NCBI GenBank assembly: GCA_005792225.1
Contig: SXSP01000224.1
Location: 1 to 6,330 of the forward strand
DNA length: 6,330 bases
DNA from: Bdellovibrionales bacterium
Lineage (GTDB): Bacteria; Bdellovibrionota; Bdellovibrionia; Bdellovibrionales; JAMPXM01
Direction: 5' to 3'
The position numbers and the translations under genes are program-made. Positions 1 to 5,396 of the stretch are shown here, in pieces (the stretch's first letter is position 1; every line of letters begins with the position of its first letter). Below the pieces are notes generated by a model, which was not told the DNA's origin, ran no database searches, and was given only the letters and a program-made list of their open reading frames with translations.

Positions 1-419
1 GCAGAAGGATTCGTGAAGTTATAGTTCTTGAAGAAGAAGACGAAGCTCCACCAGTCGTCATTTCTGATCATGACCGAGCCTGGATCTCTCGCTGCGAATG
101 AGGCGATGAAAGATCCTACAATCAAGAAGCAATAGTAAGAGGGAAGGATTCGGATGAACCGACGTTTGTAGAAGGACCAGATACGAATTTTGCTTTTTCC
201 GAACACGTCGGCGATCAAGCCTTTACTCACGAGAAAACCGGAGAGAACAAAGAAGATTTGGACGCCTAAATAGCCGAGTCGGTGCGGACCCTCGAAGAAG
301 TGAACAAACAAGACGAGAAGAATGGCGATTGCCCGCCAGTAATCGAGAGAGGCAATCCTTTCCGATTGGTTCAGCCAGTGGTCGTAATCGATTCTGAGTT
401 GAGAGAGAAGTTTGTTCAC
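1..419 (-). CDS. Acyltransferase 3 (OafA/YrhL-like) membrane protein, N-terminal part only
   Basis: Partial gene running off the left edge; 139 complete codons are visible. This frame reads through the family's N-terminal signatures. The first helix is at about residues 25-42, with R29 and H40 in the R-x(10)-H arrangement whose His is the presumed catalytic residue of acyltransferase 3 proteins. GVQIFFVLSGFLVS (52-65) is the typical second helix, FYKRRFIRILPSYY (83-96) is the basic loop leading into the third helix, and a further helix runs to about 108. Such integral inner-membrane proteins transfer acetyl or other acyl groups to sugars of O-antigen, peptidoglycan or exopolysaccharide; the substrate cannot be told here. 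The start is GTG at 419-417, because an in-frame TAA lies four codons upstream and no other start comes before the first motif. The Shine-Dalgarno is weak. The usual full length is 350-400 residues, so about two thirds is missing. Family confidence is high; the specific role is unknown. Confidence 0.87.
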   Translation of the reverse strand, partial: MNKLLSQLRIDYDHWLNQSERIASLDYWRAIAILLVLFVHFFEGPHRLGYLGVQIFFVLSGFLVSKGLIADVFGKSKIRIWSFYKRRFIRILPSYYCFLIVGSFIASFAARDPGSVMIRNDDWWSFVFFFKNYNFTNPS

Positions 420-732
420 GCACTCAGTTTAATGCGTCTTCCCCACCGTGATAGGTACGGAACTCGAGATTTCTGGCTGAAGACCTAGCTAGAAAGTTGG
501 TTAATTTGGGAGCTACTTTTTTTTACCGATCAGTGTCCAGGGTCGATACCTGGTGAAGAAGTTTCGCTTCAAACGAAAACCCTCCCTGCCGACCGCATCC
601 CCGCCGCCCAAAACCGGCACCCGTGGCCTCAAGTTCGTCACCGGCTTCGTGTGGAAACTCATATAGCGAGGGCGGGCGTGGGCCTCAAAATTGATAGAAC
701 GAACGCGTGAAAGTTAAAAAGGAGCAGAGCGG
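420..732. other. Intergenic region between divergent genes
   Basis: This gap separates the minus-strand acyltransferase gene from the plus-strand membrane protein gene, so it should carry both promoters. I find no convincing -35/-10 pair on either strand. It contains CTAGCTAG (485-492), a run of eight T (517-524), a small hairpin CCAGG-7-CCTGG (537-553), and from about 553 to 666 a G+C-rich stretch that is open on both strands with G/C-rich third positions (listed separately as a doubtful ORF). The last part is A-rich and ends in the ribosome-binding site AAGGAG (719-724) for the gene at 733. Confidence 0.6.
513..662 (-). CDS. Doubtful 49-aa ORF or gene remnant
   Basis: An ATG-to-TAG frame of 49 residues on the same strand as, and 93 bases upstream of, the acyltransferase gene. 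It begins MSFHTKPVTNLRPRVPVLGG, is strongly basic, has a central Gly-rich stretch followed by an Arg/aromatic segment (FRLKRNFF, RYRPW) and ends in three Lys encoded by the A8 tract. I do not recognise it and no membrane helix is evident. Third positions are mostly G/C, as in the real genes here, which suggests sequence shaped by coding. However, the opposite strand is also open (553-666, GTG start, 37 residues, also basic), and the two frames share the same wobble column, so codon bias cannot choose between strands. No clear Shine-Dalgarno precedes either start. It may be a small gene, the decayed end of a larger gene, or a dispersed non-coding repeat. Confidence 0.25.
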   Translation of the reverse strand: MSFHTKPVTNLRPRVPVLGGGDAVGREGFRLKRNFFTRYRPWTLIGKKK

Positions 733-1149
733 ATGGGCATCGAGCTGATCTTAAAGGCGATCGCTGAAATTCAGAAGACGAACTTGATTCCGATTTTGAT
801 GATTTGCTCGGCCGTGGCTTTTGTGGGTCTTATCTTGCTCAGTCTTCTCGTCAGGTATGCGATGATCTTCGCGATTGCGGGGACGGGAGCTTTCGTTCTC
901 CTTCTCGCGAACTTTCCCAAAGGTGTGAGCCAGGACGTAGTGGATGCGATGATCATCGCTGGTTTTAGTCTCCTGACCCTCATGCTCTTTTGTTACGAGT
1001 TCATTCTCTGGAAACAAACACGGGCCATGCGCTCAATCGCGATGCGCCGACCTTCGAGCCGGCCGATGTATCGTGCGGGCCGGCCTCGCGCGACCGGTCC
1101 CATTTCGATGCCTAGGGGTCAAGTGGCCCCCAAGCGCCACTACCGTTAA
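733..1149 (+). CDS. Small three-helix inner-membrane protein with Arg-rich tail, unknown function
   Basis: A 138-residue protein I cannot assign to a family. The start is well supported: AAGGAG at 719-724 lies eight bases before the ATG. A short amphipathic segment (1-16) is followed by three hydrophobic helices at about 18-40, 42-60 and 71-92; the first two are joined by a tight turn at R41. The tail (94-138) is strongly basic, with about twelve Arg and a few Lys, no Asp or Glu, and several Pro and Gly. The positive-inside rule puts R41 and the tail in the cytoplasm and the N-terminus outside. Such a tail could bind anionic lipid, nucleic acid or an acidic partner, but this is inference. The gene is the only plus-strand gene here. 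Its TAA overlaps the stop of the convergent thiolase gene, which leaves no room for a conventional terminator between them. Confidence 0.75.
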   Translation: MGIELILKAIAEIQKTNLIPILMICSAVAFVGLILLSLLVRYAMIFAIAGTGAFVLLLANFPKGVSQDVVDAMIIAGFSLLTLMLFCYEFILWKQTRAMRSIAMRRPSSRPMYRAGRPRATGPISMPRGQVAPKRHYR

Positions 1150-2411
1150 GCTTCGACAATCGCGGTAACGCCCATTCCGCCTGCGGTGCAGATGGAGATG
1201 AGGCCACGGCCGCCGCCCCGTTCTTTAAGTGCTTTCGCGAGTGTTGCGACAATGCGCGTGCCGGTGGCACCGAATGGATGGCCGAGAGCGACGCTTCCGC
1301 CTTTGACGTTCATTTTGTTTCGATCGATGGTGCCGATCGGTTCTCCTAAACCATATTTATTGAAGAAATCGGGCGACTGCCACGCCTTCAGCGTGCAGAG
1401 CACTTGGCCCGCGAACGCCTCGTGAATCTCGTAGAGGTCAAAATCCTGTAGGCGAAGGTTGTTTCGCTTGAGCATGCGCGGAACCGCGACGGCCGGCGCC
1501 ATGAGGAGTCCTTCTCCGCCGACGAAATCGACGGCCGCGGATTCCGCGTCGATGAAGCGTGCGAGCGGTGTCCAGCCCCGGCGATCGCACTCTTCTTTCG
1601 AGGCGAGCAGGACGCATGATGCTCCGTCGGTGAGTGCCGTGCTGTTACCGGCCGTGAGCGTTCCTTTGCCCGTGAAATCAAAGGCTGGCTTCAGCTTCGC
1701 GAGTTTCTCGATGGACGTGTCGGGCCGGAGAAGGCCGTCAGCTTTTAAGCCTTCATACTCCATGACCAGGTCTTTGTAGAAACCCTCGCTGTAAGCTTTG
1801 GCGCCCTTTTGGTGGCTCTCAAATGCGAGTTGGTCTTGGTCTGCGCGGCTGATCTGCCACTCTTGAACCATGCGTTCGCAGTGTTGTCCCATCGAGAGCC
1901 CGGTGCGTGGCTCGCGGACCTGCGGGAAGTCAGGCGCAAGATCCGATGGACGAAACCTCAAGATGGTCTTCAGACGTCCCGCAAAATCCTTTTGTCGATT
2001 CAATTCGAGGAGTTTACGAGTCATACCTTGCGATGCCATGACGGGAAGATCGCTGTTTGAATCGACCCCGCCGGCGATGGCGGATTCGATTTGCCCAGCG
2101 GCGATTTTCATGGCGAGTTGCCAGGTGGTTTCGAGGCTCGTCCCGCATGCTCGTTGAACGTTATATCCGGGGGTGTCGGGGTGAAGACTCGTGCCGAGAA
2201 CGCACTCGCGGGCGAGATTCCAGTTTGAGCCGATCATCACGCCGCCCAGGGCGACGTCGCCCACGCGCTGGCCCGCGAGTGCGTATTTTCTTACGAGCGC
2301 TTCGATCGTATCGGTCATGAGTTTTTGGGTCGTGACCTCGAAATAGTTAGTCATGGATTTAACGAACGGCGTGCGCATTCCGCCGACGATATATACGGGA
2401 CGATTTTGCAT
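1146..2411 (-). CDS. fadI: Acetyl-CoA C-acyltransferase (3-ketoacyl-CoA thiolase), FadI / trifunctional-beta type
   Basis: Thiolase of 421 residues (E. coli FadI has 436). It cleaves 3-ketoacyl-CoA with CoA to acetyl-CoA and a shortened acyl-CoA, the last step of fatty-acid beta-oxidation, in the cytoplasm. All active-site elements are visible: nucleophile Cys89 in NVQRACGTSLE, HEAFAGQ with His330, GHPFGATG with His378, and acid/base Cys408 in CTAGGMG. The 30-residue spacing from His378 to Cys408 equals that of the Zoogloea enzyme. HEAFA in place of NEAFA, and the central GVDSNSDLP and TGLSMGQ segments, place it with FadI and the mitochondrial trifunctional beta subunit, not FadA/AtoB. Direction (degradation or synthesis) cannot be fixed from sequence. 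No FadJ-type hydratase/dehydrogenase partner is in the window. The start at 2411 is chosen over an in-frame GTG at 2471 because GGAGG precedes it and homology begins there. The gene is probably transcribed apart from htrA, given the hairpin at 2544-2580. Confidence 0.93.
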   Translation of the reverse strand: MQNRPVYIVGGMRTPFVKSMTNYFEVTTQKLMTDTIEALVRKYALAGQRVGDVALGGVMIGSNWNLARECVLGTSLHPDTPGYNVQRACGTSLETTWQLAMKIAAGQIESAIAGGVDSNSDLPVMASQGMTRKLLELNRQKDFAGRLKTILRFRPSDLAPDFPQVREPRTGLSMGQHCERMVQEWQISRADQDQLAFESHQKGAKAYSEGFYKDLVMEYEGLKADGLLRPDTSIEKLAKLKPAFDFTGKGTLTAGNSTALTDGASCVLLASKEECDRRGWTPLARFIDAESAAVDFVGGEGLLMAPAVAVPRMLKRNNLRLQDFDLYEIHEAFAGQVLCTLKAWQSPDFFNKYGLGEPIGTIDRNKMNVKGGSVALGHPFGATGTRIVATLAKALKERGGGRGLISICTAGGMGVTAIVEA

Positions 2412-2415
2412 GAAG

Positions 2416-2420
2416 CCTCC
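2416..2420 (-). promoter_or_regulatory. Shine-Dalgarno GGAGG of the thiolase gene
   Basis: GGAGG on the minus strand lies four bases before the ATG at 2411-2409. The alternative upstream GTG (2471) has no purine-rich site at a suitable distance, and its 20 extra residues do not resemble a thiolase N-terminus. This site therefore decides the start. The spacing is slightly short but workable. Confidence 0.7.
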
Positions 2421-2537
2421 AAAGATGAATCCCTGAACCAATAGCCAATCATGCATCGAGAGGTTTGTCACCGAAAGGCAGGAGGGACCGCGCGCCCCAG
2501 TGATTTTGCAGTTCCTGGATGAACGCGCGGCCGGATG

Positions 2538-2580
2538 AAAAGTGCCGGAATCTCCGAGGAGGGTGGACGGAGATCCCGGC
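2538..2580 (-). terminator. Probable intrinsic terminator of htrA
   Basis: The arms at 2568-2580 and 2544-2556 can form a 13-pair stem around an 11-base loop. On the minus strand all pairs are Watson-Crick except one G-U; on the plus strand the same position is an A-C mismatch, so the structure favours minus-strand RNA. It is followed by ACUUUU, a short U run. It lies 37 bases after the htrA stop and 133 bases before the thiolase start, the expected place for a terminator between two units. The U tract is short, so termination may be partial. Confidence 0.6.
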
Positions 2581-2616
2581 TTGGCTGCTTGGTTGGGACT
2601 ATGGGACTAAGAGGAC

Positions 2617-3843
2617 TTAGGACTCTGTTTGGGACGGTTGCTCCGCGAGTTGAACGCGGAGGTTCTTGGTTTGTTGACCCCGCAGGACCTCCACGTCTGC
2701 GGTGCTCTTGACCGGTAAGCCGGAGATCGACTTGACCAGGTCGGTTGAATTACGAATCTCTTTTCCATTTACTTTTTTGATGACGTCGTAAACTTTGAGG
2801 CCGGCGCGATCGGCCGGTTGGCCTTCCATGACGCCTTTTACGAGAACGCCGACCGGTTCCTGCATCTGCATGTAGCCTGCGATCTCCTCGGTGAGATCCT
2901 GGATTTCGACACCCATCCAGGCGTGCGAGACTCGACCGTTCTGCACGAGCTGCGTGATGACGTCCTTCGCGGTGTTGATCGGAATCGCGAAGCCGATCGC
3001 CTGCGCCCTCGGATCAATCGCGGTATTGATGCCGATGACCTCGCCCTTTAAGTTAAAGAGCGGGCCGCCGGAATTACCGGGATTGATGCTCGCGGAGGTT
3101 TGAATGAAGTCCGTGCGGGCTCCTTCGATGCTCCGGCCGAGGGCGCTGACGACGCCTTGGGTGAGGGTGTTCGTGTGGCCGTAGGGATTGCCGATTGCGA
3201 CGACCCATTCACCGACCTTGGACTTCTCGCTATCACCGAGGGGAGCGGCTTTGAGTCCAGGTTTTTTGTTTACAAGTTTTAAAAGGGCGACATCCGTCAC
3301 CTCGTCGACGCCAACGACTTTGGCCGGGTGGCCCTTGCCGTTCTCTTCGCCGACGAATTTCACCATGATCTCATCGGCGTTTCGGCCCGCCATCCGTACG
3401 ACATGCGTGTTCGTGACAATGTACCCGTCTTCATTCAAAACGAAGCCTGAGCCCAAGGCCTCTTGGGGCTGCGGCTTCATCTCGCGGCCCCCGAAGGGAC
3501 TTCTGAAGAAGTAATCGAAGTCCTCGGGCATGCCCGGGTAGCCCGGCATTCCGCGCGGGCGGATGCGGGGACCCACGGTCGTCTTCGTGTAGATGTTCAC
3601 GACCGTGGGCGACATCTGCTCGGCAAGTGAGGTGAAGGCCAAATTCAATTTCTCAAGAGCATTGTCGGGAACGGCCTGGGGGCTGACCGGTGGAACTTTG
3701 CTCGTTGTCCAAATTGGATTTGTTTCCGCGTGGCTCATGTTGGGCCACGTAATGCGAGCGCCTGAGATCCCGACGACGGTGGCCGCGACCAAACCCATCA
3801 TGCCGCCTCCTCGCCAGACTGAATTCCAAACTTCGCGTTTCAT
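2617..3843 (-). CDS. Do-family periplasmic serine protease/chaperone with one PDZ domain (HtrA/DegQ/DegS-like)
   Basis: A 408-residue trypsin-fold protease that degrades or refolds damaged envelope proteins. The N-terminus has basic residues and a hydrophobic stretch (about 13-29); cleavage after A39 (SHA-ET) is possible, otherwise it is a membrane anchor. The protease domain (about 62-300) contains the triad His147 (TNTHVV), Asp184 (TDVALLKL) and Ser258 (PGNSGGP). A Gly/Pro/Phe-rich segment at 91-127 corresponds to the LA loop. One PDZ domain spans about 308-400 (MGVEIQDL, then PADRAGLKVYDVIKKVNG). DegP and DegQ have two PDZ domains, so this layout is DegS-like or that of single-PDZ HtrAs. 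The usual QTDA before INPGNSGG is QTSA, with Ser250 replacing the common Asp. AGGAG (3854-3858) sits ten bases before the ATG. The gene follows a two-component pair with a 106-base leader. Active protease is very likely; the exact subfamily is open. Confidence 0.95.
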   Translation of the reverse strand: MKREVWNSVWRGGGMMGLVAATVVGISGARITWPNMSHAETNPIWTTSKVPPVSPQAVPDNALEKLNLAFTSLAEQMSPTVVNIYTKTTVGPRIRPRGMPGYPGMPEDFDYFFRSPFGGREMKPQPQEALGSGFVLNEDGYIVTNTHVVRMAGRNADEIMVKFVGEENGKGHPAKVVGVDEVTDVALLKLVNKKPGLKAAPLGDSEKSKVGEWVVAIGNPYGHTNTLTQGVVSALGRSIEGARTDFIQTSASINPGNSGGPLFNLKGEVIGINTAIDPRAQAIGFAIPINTAKDVITQLVQNGRVSHAWMGVEIQDLTEEIAGYMQMQEPVGVLVKGVMEGQPADRAGLKVYDVIKKVNGKEIRNSTDLVKSISGLPVKSTADVEVLRGQQTKNLRVQLAEQPSQTES

Positions 3844-3864
3844 ACCTTTATCTCTCCTGTTACG

Positions 3865-3886
3865 GGACGGGTTCGTTTTGCCGTCC
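3865..3886 (-). promoter_or_regulatory. Possible leader hairpin upstream of htrA
   Basis: GGACGG and CCGTCC form a perfect six-pair inverted repeat around a ten-base loop, in the htrA leader and seven bases before its AGGAG. No U run follows, so it is not a standard terminator. It could affect translation, transcript stability or protein binding, or be chance. Confidence 0.3.
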
Positions 3887-3938
3887 TTCGCATGAGATAA
3901 GAATTAGCACGCGGGTCTTAGAGAGCCCTTAAAGTGGG

Positions 3939-3954
3939 ATTAAAAGATTTTAAT
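3939..3954. promoter_or_regulatory. AT-only palindrome at the kinase/htrA junction
   Basis: ATTAAAA-GA-TTTTAAT is a perfect 7+7 inverted repeat that includes the stop codon of the kinase gene (3952-3950) and stands at the head of the htrA leader. It contrasts with the G+C-rich surroundings. It could be an operator or part of a promoter for htrA. The position is suggestive but no regulator motif is identified. Confidence 0.3.
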
Positions 3955-5392
3955 GCCGCGGGAGGCTGAATTTAAACGTAGTTCCGGGCCCTTGCGAGGG
4001 TTCCAATTCAAGCTTCGCCCGGTGAAGTTTAGCGATCCGAAAGGCAATCGAAAGGCCCAAGCCCACACCCGCAATGAGGTGCTGTCGGTGGGAGCCGCGG
4101 TAAAAACGATCGAAAACTCGCTCGGCATCTTCCGGAGGGATTCCGGGCCCGTTGTCGATCACCCGCACGTTCACGGCCGTGGGCGAAGTCGCCTCGAGCT
4201 CCACGCGAACTCGGCCCCCGGGCTTCGGGGAGTACTTGATCGCGTTCTCAATCAGATTGAAGAAGAGGGCTCTGAGGAGGTCGGCATCACCCATCACCTC
4301 GAGTTCGTTTTCGCTCGCATTGGAATCGAGACTGATTTCCATTTCGACGTTTTTTTCGGTTGCGAGGCGATTGAGCTGCGCGAACGTTTCGAGCAACGCT
4401 TCATCGACGCGAATTTTCGAAAAATTGGGCTGCCAAGCGCCGCTGTCAAACCGGGCGAGTAAGAGAAGATCGTCGACCATCTTGGAGAGTTGATTTGTTT
4501 CCTGAGAAATGCTGGCGAGCAGTTCGCGCGATTCTTCCGGAGAGCGGTCGACTTTTCTAAAGACATCGAGCTCGCCGCGAATGATCGCGAGGGGAGTCTT
4601 CAATTGGTGAGAAGCATCGGCGATGAAACGCTCTTGGCTGTCGAACGCCATTTGGAGTCTCGAGAGCAGATCGTTGAGGGTGAGTGCGAGTTCCTTCAGC
4701 TCGGTTTCTTCTGGAACGGGAACTCGCGCTGAGAGTTCCTCGGGTTTGATCGCCCGGGCGGAGTCGATGATGCGGTAAACGGGTTTGAGCGCCCGCGTGG
4801 ACAAGAGAAGGCCGAGGACTCCCGCCGTCGCGAGTGCGAGTGGAATCAGGATCCAGATCAGCGGAAGGATGCGGTGACGTTCGGCTTCAACGAGGGCGAG
4901 CGGGGCCGCGACTTGCAAGATCAGTGGCGGGAGCTGATCTTTTTTTACAAGATAACTGATAATTCGGTACTGCGATGGCCCCACTCGGTAGGTCTCGAAA
5001 GCGAACCCGTGTTGCATCGTCGTCTCAAGAATCTGCGGGCTGATCGGAAGTGCGTGTTCGAAGCGCCTCGATGTGAGAAGCACGTTTCCGTTCATCGTCC
5101 TGAACTGCACGATCGATTGTCCGAGGGGGAAGGGGAATATTTTGTTTTCTTCGATGATCGCTTCGCGCTTGAGAACGAGGCCGCCCAAGAAGTTCACGTC
5201 AAAGCCGTTTGAGATATCGACGGCGTAGTTATGAAGTGCGGTATCGAATCCGATTTGCTGAGCATCGGCAATGCCACGGTAGAGAATGAAGGTCAGCAGG
5301 ATCGTCGCCGCTCCGAAGACGACAACGGAGATTGCAACGAGTTTAAACCGAATGCTCTTAGGTCCTACGAAGTTCGAAAGTCGGCGTTCGAT
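3950..5392 (-). CDS. Membrane sensor histidine kinase with HAMP domain; apparent ATC start
   Basis: Read from ATC at 5392 the protein has 480 residues. TM1 is about 18-38, a periplasmic sensor region 39-174, TM2 175-197 and HAMP 198-250. HisKA follows with phospho-acceptor His262 in ADASHQLKTPLA, then the ATPase domain: N-box Asn383 (NLIENAIKY), G1 DNGPGI from Asp413, and GVGLGLS at 442-448. It should autophosphorylate and pass phosphate to the regulator encoded just upstream. The sensor layout and the ASHQLKTPL H-box resemble CusS/CopS/QseC-type kinases, but no ligand residues can be named. The frame needed for TM1 has no ATG, GTG or TTG until GTG at 5197 (codon 66), which would remove TM1 and half the sensor. 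ATC lies four bases after the regulator's TGA with AAGGAAGGG upstream; ATT at 5353 is second choice. The family is certain, the start is not. Confidence 0.88.
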   Translation of the reverse strand: MERRLSNFVGPKSIRFKLVAISVVVFGAATILLTFILYRGIADAQQIGFDTALHNYAVDISNGFDVNFLGGLVLKREAIIEENKIFPFPLGQSIVQFRTMNGNVLLTSRRFEHALPISPQILETTMQHGFAFETYRVGPSQYRIISYLVKKDQLPPLILQVAAPLALVEAERHRILPLIWILIPLALATAGVLGLLLSTRALKPVYRIIDSARAIKPEELSARVPVPEETELKELALTLNDLLSRLQMAFDSQERFIADASHQLKTPLAIIRGELDVFRKVDRSPEESRELLASISQETNQLSKMVDDLLLLARFDSGAWQPNFSKIRVDEALLETFAQLNRLATEKNVEMEISLDSNASENELEVMGDADLLRALFFNLIENAIKYSPKPGGRVRVELEATSPTAVNVRVIDNGPGIPPEDAERVFDRFYRGSHRQHLIAGVGLGLSIAFRIAKLHRAKLELEPSQGPGTTFKFSLPRH

Positions 5393-5396
5393 GCGG

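Larger units (their letters stand above)
2412..2616. other. Gap between htrA and thiolase genes
   Basis: A 205-base spacer with no supported gene. Next to the htrA stop there are four copies of GGACT (plus-strand starts 2596, 2604, 2613, 2620), the last two reaching into the htrA end. Then come the hairpin at 2544-2580 and, near the thiolase start, a short direct repeat CCAATAGCCAAT on the plus strand. I cannot support a specific promoter for the thiolase gene, although one is expected here. Confidence 0.55.

Noticed and set aside
223..423. 66-residue minus-strand ORF within the acyltransferase region
   Set aside because: It is in a shifted frame relative to the clear acyltransferase motifs and starts four bases from that gene's GTG, so it is a shadow.
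282..488. 68-residue plus-strand ORF
   Set aside because: Mostly antisense to the acyltransferase coding sequence, with no recognisable motif.
486..524. TAGCT/AGCTA inverted repeat followed by eight T as a plus-strand terminator
   Set aside because: The stem has only five pairs around a 20-base loop and no plus-strand gene ends just upstream.
537..553. T-arm-like hairpin (five-pair stem, seven-base loop GTCGATA) with an AGTTGGTTAA D-loop-like stretch upstream, suggesting a tRNA
   Set aside because: No acceptor stem, anticodon arm or CCA end fits around it, and the loop lacks the expected first T. Probably chance.
691..719. TTGATA-17-TTAAAA as a promoter for the gene at 733
   Set aside because: The -10 matches poorly, and transcription would start inside or after the Shine-Dalgarno, so the two signals are incompatible.
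2412..2471. Upstream GTG start for the thiolase, adding 20 residues
   Set aside because: No Shine-Dalgarno, and the extra residues do not resemble the family, whereas GGAGG precedes the ATG at 2411.
3950..5197. Kinase starting at GTG 5197 (415 residues)
   Set aside because: It would delete the first transmembrane helix and half of the periplasmic sensor, although the upstream frame clearly encodes both; no good Shine-Dalgarno was noted there.
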